A program made the translations under genes and the position numbers. From assembly GCA_964400725.1 (NCBI GenBank), contig CAYNVS010000036.1, forward strand, positions 1 to 32,485: a DNA stretch of 32,485 bases, read 5' to 3'. Shown here piece by piece: positions 32,468 to 32,485 of the stretch (positions within the stretch are counted from its first letter, which is position 1; each line of letters opens with the position of its first letter). This DNA comes from CAYNVS01 sp964400725. GTDB lineage: Bacteria; Myxococcota_A; SURF-8; CAYNVS01. The notes under the pieces are model-generated. The model was given only the letters and a program-made list of their open reading frames with translations, did not search any database and was not told the DNA's origin.

Positions 32468-32485
32468 TTTGCGGACGCCTTTCGT

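Overview
The window looks like a chromosome segment of a Gram-negative, probably anaerobic, heterotrophic bacterium of about 50% GC. Seven clear or probable lipoproteins, a eukaryotic-like Ser/Thr kinase with PEGA domains, cysteine-rich surface proteins and very acidic Glu/Asp linkers after the lipidated cysteine recall Myxococcota/Bradymonadota-type lineages (old Deltaproteobacteria). That placement is an inference and of low confidence. I see no phage, insertion sequence, tRNA, rRNA or CRISPR array. No stretch over 300 bases lacks a gene; the longest gaps (541-762 and 2827-3074) hold terminator, promoter and inverted-repeat signals.

Layout. 1-541 is the 3' end of an NADP-type glutamate dehydrogenase closed by a strong terminator. 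763-2826 is a lipoprotein S9 peptidase. 3075-6543 is a probable two-gene polysaccharide unit: a large toroid-like lipoprotein and a GH88/GH105 unsaturated-uronyl hydrolase. 6640-8571 is the PEGA Ser/Thr kinase, 8705-9643 an exported repeat protein of unknown role, and 9724-10731 a MetE/UROD-like barrel protein. On the minus strand, 10745-12964 encodes an unusual fusion of a Gfo/Idh/MocA oxidoreductase with a radical SAM enzyme.

13160-15083 is an OPT-family transporter broken by one extra base, followed closely by a lipoprotein. 16197-22603 is a tight plus-strand run: esterase-like lipoprotein, murB, galT, and a radical SAM/DUF2344 protein. 22734-25485 carries a Cys-rich lipoprotein, adenosine deaminase and a MarC-family membrane protein. 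25581-26531 is a lipoprotein nuclease/phosphatase of the EEP fold.

From 26536 to the end everything is on the minus strand. Read in the direction of transcription it is: a short acidic exported protein, moxR, glyQ, a divergent ispH (overlapping glyQ by 4 nt), a UbiB/ABC1-type kinase with its own promoter, and an MscS channel.

Much of the content is cell-envelope or secreted: degradation of peptides, uronic-acid glycans and nucleic acids or phosphodiesters, plus nucleoside and galactose salvage. The most unusual items are the Gfo/Idh/MocA-radical SAM fusion, the lyase-like plus GH105 pair, the frameshifted OPT gene with a homopolymer at the break, and the divergent IspH.
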